From Pyrenula massariospora (taxonomy: Eukaryota > Ascomycota > Eurotiomycetes > Pyrenulales > Pyrenulaceae), in NCBI GenBank assembly GCA_021030905.1, contig JAGFMI010000002.1, forward strand, positions 248,001-312,000: DNA of 64,000 bases, written 5' to 3'. Every line of letters begins with the position of its first letter. Within the stretch, counting starts at the first letter, position 1. Positions 45,982-56,458 of this stretch are shown piece by piece. The notes under the pieces were generated by a model, which saw only the letters and a list, made by a program, of their open reading frames with translations, did no database searches and was not told the origin of the DNA. Position numbers and translations under genes: made by a program.

Positions 45982-46894
45982 ATGGGGCTTCGGCGGGAAA
46001 GGGTGGACTTTGAACGTGGCTGATGACGGTCACGGTCATGACCAGAATACTAGGGACCATACCCTTGCATACAAAAGACTAAATGAATTAGTGAGATAGT
46101 AGTAGGACAAGACATAAGTAGATTAACCATGGATTTTACCTGTCGTCTAGATTGTATTTCCAAGCTTTCATTTGTGTTCGCCAACTACAGCGTACCAAGC
46201 TCTTTTCACTTTGTGACCGCCCGACAACTCACGTCTTGTCGCCTCAGCATGGTCCTTGATACCCATATAAAAGTTCCCGAAAACGTTCTCTGATTATCAA
46301 AAGATCCATCTGTGGAACGGAGCGTATATAGTGTGCACATCCTCATCATCATCTTAGACCAGGCACACAGAGTGTTAAACCGAAGGTATCTCTGACCAAT
46401 CGCTTTCACAAGGTCAATGGCGTCGTTGATAGTGTTAGGTAGACTTCATCGCATGCTTTCCAAAATACCATCTATAGTCATGTGAGCAACGTTGTTTCGA
46501 AGCAGCTTGAAAGTTGGTGGCTGACCTCAGACGTGACTCCATGTGACTTACTTGATGTGGAAAGGCATGCGTCTCACGCATCCTGTCTCAAGATCCAGAA
46601 TTAGAAATTGTCGGTCAAAGTATCTCTGAAGCTCGGGAGATGCTGAACGATCGCCAATCTGGAAGATCGTGAGGCATGCCACGCGAAAAAATAAGGAAAT
46701 GAAAAGCGAATGAATTGACTCAAGGCTACGAACTAAAAGAGGAAAGCCACAGCAACAATTTCAAGGCCGTGCAAAGACAACAATTTCAGGCCTCACAGTC
46801 CACGCTTCACATTGACAATTTCAAGCCGCAAAACACATCCACGCCTTCCAGCAAGCAATTTCAGGCCTCAAAAACCACATTCCAACGCACCGAC
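45982..46894. other. intergenic, converging 3' flanks
   Basis: 900 bp without a gene. The right part (46750-46880) holds four copies of a short CAATTTCA(A/G)GCC-like motif. Confidence 0.6.
46755..46870. repeat. four dispersed CAATTTCA-GCC motifs
   Basis: Motif CAATTTCA followed by AGGCC, GGCC, AGCC and GGCC occurs four times, at about 46755, 46781, 46815 and 46856, just past the stop of the Cys-module gene on its transcribed strand. Confidence 0.55.
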
Positions 46895-47815
46895 TTAGAG
46901 CATGCCAACCAGAAGCAACATCACAGCCACCAAAGCCATTGCTGGCTTGCAGACCTTCTCAGCACCATTCTTCTTGCCAGATCCAGTACCTTGAGGGCCG
47001 TCAGTCGTCGTCGTGGTGGTTGTTGTACCGACTGGGAAGGTGGCGGTTGAGGTGAATGACGTGCACGAAGTCCAAATTGTCTTATACTTAGTCACGGTGG
47101 TGGTTATTTGGTCCTGCGCAGCAAGTGTGACGGTCGTGACCGCAGGCAGTAGGAGGGCGTCAGTGGTAGGGAGCATTGCCGGAATACCAGTGAAAAAGCC
47201 TGACGAAGGATTGGTGAAAGTCACAGGAAGGACTTGGCCATGAGGGCCTTTGACGATGGTCGTGGCAGACTCATCCACATCCCAGCAGCCGGTTTTGTCG
47301 CAGCAGATGACCTTGTCGGCGACCTTGTGGCAGAAAGCGGGAGGAAAGCCGCCAGGGAAATGGGGGATGTCATCATCACCTTCCTCTCCACCAGGGAAGG
47401 AAGGCTCCTCGCCATTCTCTTCGCCGGCTGGGATCTCAGGCTCTTCGCCGCCTTCTTCGCCGCCAGGGAAGGATGGCTCTTCTTCCTCTTTTCCGCCTTC
47501 ATCGTCACCTAGGAAAGATGGCTCTTCTTCCTCTTCGCTTTCGGGTGCAGATGGCTCTTCGCTTTCGAAATCAGGCGGTGCATCGCTGTCTTCTTCGCCG
47601 CTAGGGAGAGGGAGGTCGGTGGCTTCTGGAGGACCGATGATAATGCTTGTGACCTTCTCTTCAACATCCCAGCATCCAGTCTTGTCGCAACAGACGACTT
47701 TGTGTCCGAAGGGACGGCAGAAGGCCGGGGGCAGAGGCATTCCGGAAGGGAAGTGAGGAGGAGCGGTCATAGGAGCAGTCATGGACATGGCGACGGCGAG
47801 AGCGTTGGCAGACAT
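46895..47815 (-). CDS. GPI-like surface protein with two CC-DKTGCWDV modules
   Basis: Minus strand, 306 aa from the Met at 47815; an upstream in-frame Met at 47878 is rejected because a good intron (47820-47878, GTGAGC...TGCTGAC...ATAG) places it in the 5' UTR. Two copies of a Cys module, residues 29-62 and 158-190: PPAFC, eight residues, then CC, four residues and C within CCDKTGCWDV. Between them lies an acidic linker of about 90 residues built from PSFPGGEEG-like units. Then a Thr/Ser-rich stretch (residues 225-275, with TTTTTTT) and a hydrophobic tail (MALVAVMLLLVGML) suiting GPI attachment. The N-terminus is a weak signal peptide (MSANALAVAMSM). Four Cys per module suggest two disulfides or a metal site. 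Family not recognised; probably wall-anchored. Confidence 0.78.
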   Translation of the reverse strand: MSANALAVAMSMTAPMTAPPHFPSGMPLPPAFCRPFGHKVVCCDKTGCWDVEEKVTSIIIGPPEATDLPLPSGEEDSDAPPDFESEEPSAPESEEEEEPSFLGDDEGGKEEEEPSFPGGEEGGEEPEIPAGEENGEEPSFPGGEEGDDDIPHFPGGFPPAFCHKVADKVICCDKTGCWDVDESATTIVKGPHGQVLPVTFTNPSSGFFTGIPAMLPTTDALLLPAVTTVTLAAQDQITTTVTKYKTIWTSCTSFTSTATFPVGTTTTTTTTDGPQGTGSGKKNGAEKVCKPAMALVAVMLLLVGML

Positions 47816-47819
47816 TTTG

Positions 47820-47878
47820 CTATAGTGGCAGGCAAGGTCAGCAAGGCACTGACGGGTGCCATGTGAGCGTCTGCTCAC
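47820..47878 (-). other. 5' UTR intron of the Cys-module gene
   Basis: 59 bp on the minus strand from GTGAGC to CTATAG, with TGCTGAC as branch-like site, ending four bases before the ATG. It explains why the leader frame should not be added to the protein. Confidence 0.55.
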
Positions 47879-47896
47879 AAAGCTTTGCTAGTGAAC

Positions 47897-48047
47897 TTGA
47901 AGTCGGACTTGAGAGAAGGGGCTGATTGTTGTTGTGAAGGATTCTTCGAGGGTGGTAGAGTTGAAGGCGGACTTGAGGGAAGAGGCTGATTGTTGGTGTG
48001 GACGGTTGTTGTTGTTCAAGGGTGGTAGAGTTGAAGACGATCAAGGT
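47897..48047 (-). repeat. tandem duplication in 5' leader, about 65-70 bp
   Basis: Two full units (47897-47960 and 47961-48030) and a partial third (from 48031). On + each begins TTGAAG(T/G)CGGACTTGAG and ends GGGTGGTAGAG. They lie between TATA box and ATG, so probably in the transcribed leader. Confidence 0.65.
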
Positions 48048-48188
48048 GATTTCCAAAAGGCTTTCAAGTGAATGAGAGTCGAAAGAGAATGCAGTGCTTT
48101 GGATGCTGGTAATGCTGATACCGATGATGATGCTGGTGATGCTGGTGATGAGAAAAGAAGATGGAGGATGGTGGGCGATGGACGACAT

Positions 48189-48196
48189 ATTTATAA
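48189..48196 (-). promoter_or_regulatory. TATA box of the Cys-module gene
   Basis: TATAAATA on the minus strand in a GGGG-TTATAAATATG context, about 375 bp upstream of the ATG; with the 59-bp intron this predicts a leader of roughly 280 nt. Confidence 0.55.
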
Positions 48197-48808
48197 CCCC
48201 CAGCCATCTCCCCAGAAACCATTAGACTCTCAACAATCAAGAAATGCCTCATTGTTGAGGGCAAGTCAAGGCAGCGTCGACTTGTGAATGTGAAGGAGGC
48301 ATGGTGTTGAGGGCAAGAGTTACTTCCCATGAAGGGAGGCGGTCTTCCCGTCCCGGTCTCATGGGATCCGCCACCTGCCGCGGCCAGCGCACATCGGCCG
48401 CCCAGCTCAACTCTTCGAGCAAATGCTCTTGCCTGAGATCTCGTCCAACTGCCTGAGAAACGCTCAGGTCTTTCCGAATGAAAATCCCAACCGTGACGTG
48501 TCCGAGTTTCGACCGCCTCAACATGCTTTTCCAGGGAAAGAGGATAGGTTGCTTGAGAAGAACCCAGCTTCCTCCCCGTTAGACGGATCTCACTCTTCCG
48601 GTACGCCCTCTTCTTTCCGTCAAAAAAGAAACTTCTATCCCCAGAGATCCGCGCCCTTAGTAGGAGAAACTACCGCCCGGCTCGCTTGTAGCTGCATCCA
48701 TCGTAATGTCCTGCAGAGTCTGCTCCATCTGGACCTCCAAACTTCATATCTTCCGTGCGCTTTTTCACTCTCAAAGAGGCATCGATCTCCCCCACTCACC
48801 TTTTCTGC

Positions 48809-49970
48809 TCACAGTTTTTCAAAAGTCGGAGTCCTCTTCGCCAAACCCATCCCCATCGCCCTCTCTACATCTTCTGTCTGCAACATTCCCGCGTTCCAAG
48901 TCGCTGTATAATTCAGACTGTCGTCTACACTCGTCTCGAACCCTTCATCCAAAATATGCTTTGTTCCTTGAACCGCGACCGGAGACTTTGCGGCCACCAT
49001 TTGTGCCAATTCCACCCCTCTCCTAAGGAGCTCCTCTCGTCCGCCATCCAACACTTCACTAACCAATCCCACCCTACCTGCCTCCTCCCCAGAGAATTCT
49101 CTGGCCGTCAGACAAACTTCCTTACACCAGCTTGTCACACCGCCCAACACTTTCGGTAGCCTTGACAGCGTTCCCAAATCTGCCGCGAGCCCGATATCGA
49201 TCTCCTTGACGCATAAGCGAGTATTACGCGTACAGAGACGGATATCCGCCGCGGTTGCCAGGTCAATAGCAGCCCCATAGCTGAAGCCGTGGAGAAGGCA
49301 GATGACGGGCTTGCGGCAGGCACTGATCGAGGAGACGGTAGATTGAAGGTGTAGGATGTGGGAGCGGAGGGCGAATGCACGACGAGCCTGGTCAGCCTGT
49401 GGGCGGCGGAGAGGGGAGTCAGGTGATGCGGCAGCCATGACGTCGAGGCCTGGTCGTTTTGTTAGAAATCAATCGAACGGAATTCGGCTAAAGAGCAGAG
49501 GGGCCAATGCAAGCCCAGAGCAGTACCAAGGTACAATCGAAGATGCTATGAGAAGGCTACAGCGCACTGAGCTCCTTTGAAGGCCGGTCCTCGACGGAAT
49601 ATGCAATATGAGTAATTTATGGGATTTATCGACGTAATGCCATATGCGAGACATAGATAGACGAAATTGGCCAAGTGCAGAAAAAGTTGACAGCTTCCAA
49701 AGACGAAGAACATGACTAAACTCAGAATACTTAAGGATGCAAAAAGACTCTATGAGACATGGTATACTGACCAGAAGTAAATGCCTTCTCCCCTGCCCCC
49801 GAGAAAACAACGCACCGCACGTCTGGATTTTCCGACAACCATTCGAACGCTACCTTGAGTTCATCCCACATTGGATCAAAGAAGGCATTGAGCTTGTCCG
49901 GCCTGTTGATCTCGAGAAGCGCAACGAAGGGAGCCGGAAAATTAATTTTGAAGAACTTGAGTGGTAGCAT
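48809..49970 (-). CDS. DCI1: delta(3,5)-delta(2,4)-dienoyl-CoA isomerase (enoyl-CoA hydratase family)
   Basis: Two exons, 49772-49970 and 48809-49449, giving 279 aa. The join restores GEKAFTSG|LDVMAAAS, the oxyanion-hole region of the crotonase fold. Known: isomerises double bonds during beta-oxidation of unsaturated fatty acids. Seen: INRPDKLNAFFDPMWDEL at the N-terminus; PVICLLHGFSYGAAIDLATA (second oxyanion loop); and VKEIDIGLAADLGTLSRLPK, which carries the acidic residues typical of ECH1-type dienoyl isomerases. The C-terminus ends in FEKL, only a weak match to a peroxisomal PTS1, so peroxisome or mitochondrion cannot be decided. The 322-bp intron is the longest in the window; it ends with a proper CTAAC...CAG. 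The gene symbol is by family, not proven orthology. Confidence 0.87.
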
Positions 49971-51390
49971 GGCGGAAATATATGTGCAAGATATATAGTC
50001 AAATCAGACAAGCGATATATGACGGATGCAGTCACGGCCTTCGGCCTAGCAACAGATTTTGACAAGGGCAGCAGATAGGCAAGGAACAAGCTTCGTTTGG
50101 TATTTCTGACAGGGCTATTCCAACAGCCGCAGACAAAATGTTCAAATGTTTAGATCGACCGCAACAAAGATCCAGCTACACAATACATGTAGATGGTTAT
50201 GATAGTAAGTACGGAGGAATTATCTCGCATAGCTTACAGCTGGTCAAAGGTTCATCTGTCTCACTGGCCCTTCGGACCCGGCCCCAGCCGGCGCCATCCC
50301 TGCAATTGGTGAACCTCGGTAAAGCAAAAGCTGACCACCAGTGTAGTAAGTAGCTTTCCCCATCTGGACCAGAACCCACCATCCATCTGTCAGAAAATTG
50401 GCAATGAATTGGCGCGGTTGACGCGGGACGCTGCCAACCTGGCGGCAGCCGCGCTTACAGTGAGGCCGTGTAGTTAACGATGCGCGCTACCATTCGCTGT
50501 AAGCGATTTTTAAACCTTGCGCCGTGTAGTGAGATACCAGATGATCCATTTTCAGGTAAGAATTTGATTAATTCACGAGATTTTCCTTCGGTCCGGTCAA
50601 CGGGTAGTACGTTGGAGTATCATCGGAATGCAAGGAGGAAAGTCAGCTGCCATAATCATATCCAAATATGGTTGAGCGGCCCAAGGATTGACACAGATAG
50701 GGTATTTTGACGTTGAATATCTGTTGTATCTTGAACAAGACTGCTGCTGTACTCTATCTACACATGAACCCAGGGTCCAAAAAAATCACCCCCAATACCA
50801 AGCGAGTAGATCACACAAAGAAGTAAACACGTTACCGACAACGCCGCGCGCTCAATAGACCGTGAGGTTAATTCAAGACAGCCTGGGACTGTCGACTTTG
50901 TTTGCAAATGAGGAGATGCTGGTGGCTCAGAAGTACCAAGTTGCTTGAGAGACTGATTTTGGTGTGACAAAACCGAGATGGTCACACAGGAATCGTTCGG
51001 AAGGACATTGAAAGGAAGAAGGCTTTAGGAGCTAAGAATGGATGGTAAAGGTGGTGGTAGGATGGATGGTTATAGTGGCGGTAGGATGGATGGTAATGGT
51101 GGTGGTAAGATGGCTGGCTGATGTTTTGAGGATCTGCCGATTATCTGATGATTCTGGAAGCACCGTAGAGACGAAGCATGCCTGGCTGGCGGGTTGCTAG
51201 GATCGTAGACTCGAGAGGAGGCTTGAGAGTGACTGATATCGTGTGTATCGACACAAGGCGATTAACGATGAGCTTCTACGCTCTCATAACGCTAGGATGC
51301 ACGGATCAGTGCTTGCGCCATTCCGCGCGGCTCCTGATGTATGTCGGGATCAATTCCCGAATCGTTCCTGCACTTGCTAGCCGACAGCAC
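49971..51390. other. intergenic region
   Basis: 1.4 kb without a gene; contains the isomerase promoter at left and a 24-bp minisatellite near 51.05 kb. Confidence 0.6.
51035..51118 (+). repeat. 24-bp minisatellite, about 3.5 copies
   Basis: Units 51035-51058, 51059-51082, 51083-51106 and a partial unit to 51118. Consensus AGGATGGATGGTAA.GGTGG followed by TGGT. Confidence 0.75.
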
Positions 51391-53808
51391 TCATGCCGCA
51401 TTACTGCCGATGGCAGGAGCTGAAGGAATTTCTTCAGTACCGCCATCCTCTCTTGTCTTGGTCACGAAGTTCACCACATCAAATCCTGCACCATACCATT
51501 TCTCCCAATCGAAGTCTTTCGCTTGGTGATTTTCTTCGCCAAACGCATATATCATCTCGTCCACATTTCTTTGAACTCCTTCGGGGATTGGCATCGCCCT
51601 GCACTGATCTTTCACTGTCGCGCCTTGACCCCAGATCAGTCTCCTATCACTATCCATCCACGTTCCGATATACCTGAACGTTAACGATATCCGTGATCCG
51701 TTGAACGCCAATTCCTCCTCTGCCTTCTCAACGGCAGGCCGTTTGTCGGGCCGGATTGCATGGAGCCAAGCCATATTCGTGGCTGGTCCAAGGACAAACA
51801 GAGAATTATGAGGTAGAGGGACAACTTGTGTCTGGCGCTGGGAGCCCGCCATGCCCTGAGGTTCAGGATTCCGAAACGAATGATAATGCGTTGTTGATCC
51901 AGCATCTGCACCAGTCGGAAAAGGCGACATTGTCTTGCCAGGGCCCTTTTTAGTGCGCAGTGTCATAGTACGCCGGGCGCCAACGCTATAGTTTACGATC
52001 TTCGAACCACGAACTATGTCGAGAGTCTTATCGCTGTGCTCGGAAATGTTGTCCTCGCCGCCACGGTAGAGTTGGATGAGCACGTGATTCAGTGGGTGGC
52101 TGACGACATGTTCGGCAGCATTTCGTATGACGAGAACCGCCTTTGAAAAGGGAAGCAGAGATGGCGATTCGTCAGCTGGGTGGCGATAGACCGGCGTTGA
52201 TCCGTCTGGCTCAACTTGGCCCTGAACGGCGACGAGGCGGGGAACTTCACCCGAACGGTGGTACATTTTCTGCCAGTGAACTTCGTTATTCAGGCGGCTA
52301 AAAAGATCCTCAGTCTCCAGACGAGATTCGCGAATGAAGTTATAAAAGATTTCAGAATCGCCCTCGCCAATGGAATCACCAGGACCAAGTAGATTAAGGG
52401 GAGGCTTACGGTGAGATTTCGACCGGTGGCCGGAGGGATTGCTTCTCTCTGACACTTCGCGACTTTGGTTTTGCGAAAGATGTGATTTGGTGCGAATAGG
52501 ATACTTGAGATTAAAATCTGCTGGTATCGATTCATTCTGCTTCTGAGCTTGCCTTGCTCGATTCCTCTCTTTTGTCTCAGGCTGAATGGAACCTAAATTG
52601 CTCTCACCCCCTTCGATTTCGGCCATTTGTAATGAAGATCGTTGGCTCGGGGCCACTGAAACCTTGTGTCTAGGCTCAAAGAAATCGACTTCGCTGATGG
52701 ATCGCTTCCGAGGGGGTGAGGTAGAAATGCGACTATCACTGTGACTCAGTGTCTTGGCGAGCGGATGCACTTCTGGGTCGCTGTGGCTTTTCGGGTGCTG
52801 TTCTGATCGGCCAGGAAGAGATTGTGGTATATTTTCTGGATGGGGTGGCAGAGCCCCAATAACCTCTTCGTCGGCTTCGGTCTTATTCTTCTCAACGGTA
52901 GCGATCCAGTCTTCTACTTTCGGACCTAGATTCAGGTTCTCTGTACTGGTCACTGCTTCAGCCAGTCGAATATTCAAGGTATCATTGGGTTCTGAATATC
53001 CATCCTCCTCCGGCGAGATGCCGTTCAGCTCATCTATCAACTCGGACGATGTGATTCCAAAGGCGCCCATCATATCCGCCATCTGCCTCATTGCCTCCTC
53101 ATGACATTTCTCATCTCTGTATCCCACACAGTCTTCGACAATGGTAACTTTCAAACCCTGCGTGACCGCCTCAAGGGCAGTAGCATAGACCGAGATGTTA
53201 GACAGCGACCCGCACAGATAGACTTCTGTGACCATCTTAATACGTAATGATAACAAGAGGGGGTTGTGGGCCAGCGCTCCATAATGATATTTCGTCGACA
53301 CCGTATCCTTCTCATAGTCTACTGCTCTGTCAAGCTCCGGTATCAACTGGGAACCAGGAGTCCCTGGGAGACAACATCTCTTTAGTCTGCTGATTCCATC
53401 TTCAAGGAAAGCCTCAGGATCCGGGCTGAGAGCCCCATAGGAGGTGGCTTGGGCTGCTGAGATGGTGAGGTTGACTGAGTCTGGGCTATGCGGGCGTAGA
53501 CCACCCTGACCCAGGGGCTGGAAAGCTTCATTTTCTCGGATGAATTCTTTGAGCAATATACCGTAAGACCCTGTGTTAGGATCTAGCGTCGGCTGGGGTT
53601 GGTCAAATTGTGTCTGTATCCAGGCGACCTCCCCGTCTTCTCGAAAGCGTGTTGCGAGCTTCGCAATTAATGGTATCGACTCGGGGACATTTTCTACCGG
53701 GAGCTTGCCATCGGGCCTGACGAAGTCGTTTTGAAGATCGATTATCAGAAGCGCTTTGCGCGTTTCCAACTGGGGCGCACTGGTGAATAAGCCCACTGGA
53801 AATTCCAT
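51391..53808 (-). CDS. isochorismatase-like / AlkB-like dioxygenase fusion
   Basis: Single exon, 805 aa. Residues 15-260 are an isochorismatase/nicotinamidase-like hydrolase: LLIIDLQNDF with Asp24, VSTKYHYGAL with Lys173, and YLCGSLSNISVYATALEA, where the usual nucleophilic Cys is Ser206. Residues 270-475 are a disordered Ser/Lys-rich linker with possible nuclear signals (PPRKRS at 365-370, HRSKSHRKPP). Residues 478-735 match AlkB-like Fe(II)/2-oxoglutarate dioxygenases: HSDKT with iron ligands His591 and Asp593, the distal His683 (WLHAIRPDKRP), and RISLTFR with Arg706/Arg712, the AlkB RxxxxxR signature. The dioxygenase half thus looks catalytically complete; it could repair alkylated DNA/RNA or oxidise another substrate. 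The hydrolase half may be inactive or binding-only. A fungal fusion of this kind may be shared by relatives; not checked. Confidence 0.88.
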   Translation of the reverse strand: MEFPVGLFTSAPQLETRKALLIIDLQNDFVRPDGKLPVENVPESIPLIAKLATRFREDGEVAWIQTQFDQPQPTLDPNTGSYGILLKEFIRENEAFQPLGQGGLRPHSPDSVNLTISAAQATSYGALSPDPEAFLEDGISRLKRCCLPGTPGSQLIPELDRAVDYEKDTVSTKYHYGALAHNPLLLSLRIKMVTEVYLCGSLSNISVYATALEAVTQGLKVTIVEDCVGYRDEKCHEEAMRQMADMMGAFGITSSELIDELNGISPEEDGYSEPNDTLNIRLAEAVTSTENLNLGPKVEDWIATVEKNKTEADEEVIGALPPHPENIPQSLPGRSEQHPKSHSDPEVHPLAKTLSHSDSRISTSPPRKRSISEVDFFEPRHKVSVAPSQRSSLQMAEIEGGESNLGSIQPETKERNRARQAQKQNESIPADFNLKYPIRTKSHLSQNQSREVSERSNPSGHRSKSHRKPPLNLLGPGDSIGEGDSEIFYNFIRESRLETEDLFSRLNNEVHWQKMYHRSGEVPRLVAVQGQVEPDGSTPVYRHPADESPSLLPFSKAVLVIRNAAEHVVSHPLNHVLIQLYRGGEDNISEHSDKTLDIVRGSKIVNYSVGARRTMTLRTKKGPGKTMSPFPTGADAGSTTHYHSFRNPEPQGMAGSQRQTQVVPLPHNSLFVLGPATNMAWLHAIRPDKRPAVEKAEEELAFNGSRISLTFRYIGTWMDSDRRLIWGQGATVKDQCRAMPIPEGVQRNVDEMIYAFGEENHQAKDFDWEKWYGAGFDVVNFVTKTREDGGTEEIPSAPAIGSNAA

Positions 53809-56458
53809 AACACTTCACACCTCGCAACACATTGTGGATGAGGGTTCAAGATCCATGGGTGAGCAATAGGCTGTGTAACAAAAGGCAAAGGTCGCTCAGT
53901 CTCACTACTGCGTCCCGAAGCTCCAGGTGCGCGAAGGAGCGGTCTGTCCGATGAATGGGCGGGAATAGACGATTCAAGGGACAGCGCCGCAGCTGACTCG
54001 TGCGCGTTACACTCAGAATTTTGGCAAAATAAATAAAAATATCGCCCCGTGGAATACGGGATTAGCCCTGTCAGCGGCGGGAGAAGAACGAGAAGGGAAA
54101 AGTAGCAACGGAACAATGCGATTGGCAAAGACTTGATATGTTGCACAGCATTTCCGCTACACAGCCGGCGATTCACACGTGGCCGGGAAGACGAGATTAC
54201 ATGGCGTGCAACAACCTTGACGGCAATGATTCCTGGTGCACTCTAGATGAAGCACTGCCGAAGAACAGATCGAAAATGTCGGGAGGCGTAATTAAAGAAG
54301 GTGTGAGGGAAAGCGTGGTGAGTCGAGGACGCGGAGTGTTCGGGCAACGCAACGAGTGACCACCGTCCGTAGGCGCTCGACTATTGTCTGAATGCAAGGA
54401 CAGTAATCCAAGACAGCGGACAGTCGCCGATTGGAAGCGTTGGCCGCAAGCCGGGGGAACATGACATGAAGAGCAAGGAGCGCTGTATGATCCTAGATGC
54501 AAGTCACATATAATCCGATGTGGGATGTATATCTGCAGATCCTCACGCCTCATTTTCGATCCATTTTGCCATGTGGCTCTGCCATATGCATCATTAAGAG
54601 ACATCCGGTGGTGTTTGAAATGCGGGTGGACGTCATAATTACAAGTCTACATCTAAATGGGTAGGGATCCTAAAAATCAAGCACTGTTGTGTTGCAATTA
54701 CGAATCCCTCAGCATCCGGCCATCCTTTTGAGAGATCTTTCAACAGCCTCGTCTGGCCCAGCTCCATCCGGGGGGAAGCTGGCGGAAGTATGCAATTGTA
54801 TCTTAACCCCTGAGGGTCTGCAGCAGGTCATAACTTGTTTCTGCAAAAGGACTGCCGATCTAAAGAGTGATCGGCACCGTGTCGGTGAAGCGGAGCTTTC
54901 AACAGGTTTCTGAGGTCCAGGGATTGATGTAGGAGGGCTATAAGCTAGGGCATGGGTGGGTCAGCCTTGACGGCATGTAGTTGGGAGTCTCACGAAGGAC
55001 TGCATCGACCGCAGTTGGTAAGAGAATAGATCATTCGAGAAACCTTCTATCGCAAGTGACAAAGAGTTCCTTTCAGAGGCTAGTGGTGCTGAACGGACTA
55101 TGGTGGCGTGCGGATCATCCATGTGGTTTGGATTAAAGCCGTTGAACTCTCCCGCTGGCATGGGGGTATGAAACACGAGCGGCCGGGCGTTCTGACTTGA
55201 TAGCCTTGCGGCGTTGCCTGTGCGGAGTTTCTGGGCGGCCGCCTTGCGCGGCTTTCAACCGGAAGCTCAGCAGGTGTTCCGCCTGGCCGTGGATGGGCTC
55301 TCACCGGTCGATCTTCTCTGTTCTAGTGAAGGCGAAGGACTATGGCATGCTGACTGCGGACCTCTGAGCAACTCGTTCCGCATAAGAGATAGGCATAGAG
55401 ATATGGCCCTCTGTAGTAGTCAAGATGCCAGAGGTTTGAAAAAGGCGAATGCATGAGCGCTGGACAACAGAAGGCTTCGCGCAGGGATCTTGAGGTAGCT
55501 GAAGTGATCCACGTGGCTGTCCAGGGATCACCCGCAGGCTCCCCGGGTAGCGCCAGCCTCCAAGAACAATAGCCGTAGCGTGCCTAACGCAACAAACACT
55601 CACCCGTAGCTGCCCTCGCCCTCGCTTTAGGATTCTCGTTCGGGCAAACCATGTCTCCCAGCGCCCCTCCATACACGAACACGGCAGGTTTCTGCTTCGC
55701 TCGAGATAGCAACATGGTCACATTCCCGACTGTAACACCATTGATGAGCTTTTCCATGGCTGCCACGCTGCCCGGCCACTACCCGCCGCCCATCACGCAT
55801 TTAGGGCTGATTGTCTCTGATCGGCGCCCCAATCTGCGGCCGCGTCGGCCCTCCACCATGTGACTGATTTCTGTCCTTCTGGAAGACTTCGCAGGCCTCG
55901 CAACCCCTGGCGCGTGTCAGATACGGAGCCCGAGGAGGCATGAGAGGGAGCCCGAGGTGGCCGGGATTATGTGGGAATTCATTCGTGGATAATTACCGCG
56001 GAGGCTGGGGGTTCGCATTCTGGCAAAAGGTCCTCTTATGAACATGTTAGTTAGAGGGCAGCAAGTTCAAATTCTGGAATGATCATCGCTTTGCATGCTT
56101 TAGTGAAACAGTATTAACCGAAGCAGGCTCTTCTCATGTCCAGACGTTGACGAAACGGGCTTCAGCACTCCGTCTTGAGAAGCTCTATGTGATATTGATT
56201 GTGAGGGTTCCTTGGACGTACATCATACCAAGAAGTGTAGTAGTACAAGCCTTTGTCCTCATGCTGTGGCCACTACGGCAAAAACAGCATCTTTATATCC
56301 TCCGACGTTAACGAGAGCTGGCGATTGAGTGGCTTCAAGTGTAAGATACATATTATGGCGGTTGCCATCTGCGAGTCTGGGCATAGGGGCATTTGCTCTC
56401 TTACGCAGGAATTAAACTCCGACTGCGCCTTCAGTAGGGCAACAATAGATCTCAGCTG
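53809..56458. other. intergenic region
   Basis: 2.65 kb, no recognised gene. The part at 55200-55860 is GC-rich and holds a 60-residue minus-strand frame (55584-55766: MAAMEKLINGVTVGNVTMLL) followed by a GTGAGT-like donor, which could be a fragment of a gene; no family recognised. The left end carries the promoter of the fusion gene. Confidence 0.5.

Larger units (their letters stand above)
47879..48808. other. leader and promoter of Cys-module gene; 3' flank of isomerase gene
   Basis: 930 bp with no gene. The left 300 bases are C/T- and CAACAA-rich on the minus strand, as in highly expressed fungal genes, and include a duplication and a TATA box listed separately. Confidence 0.6.

Noticed and set aside
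55584-55766. 60-residue minus-strand frame starting MAAMEKLINGV
   Set aside because: Might be an exon, but no joinable partner exon or known family could be found.
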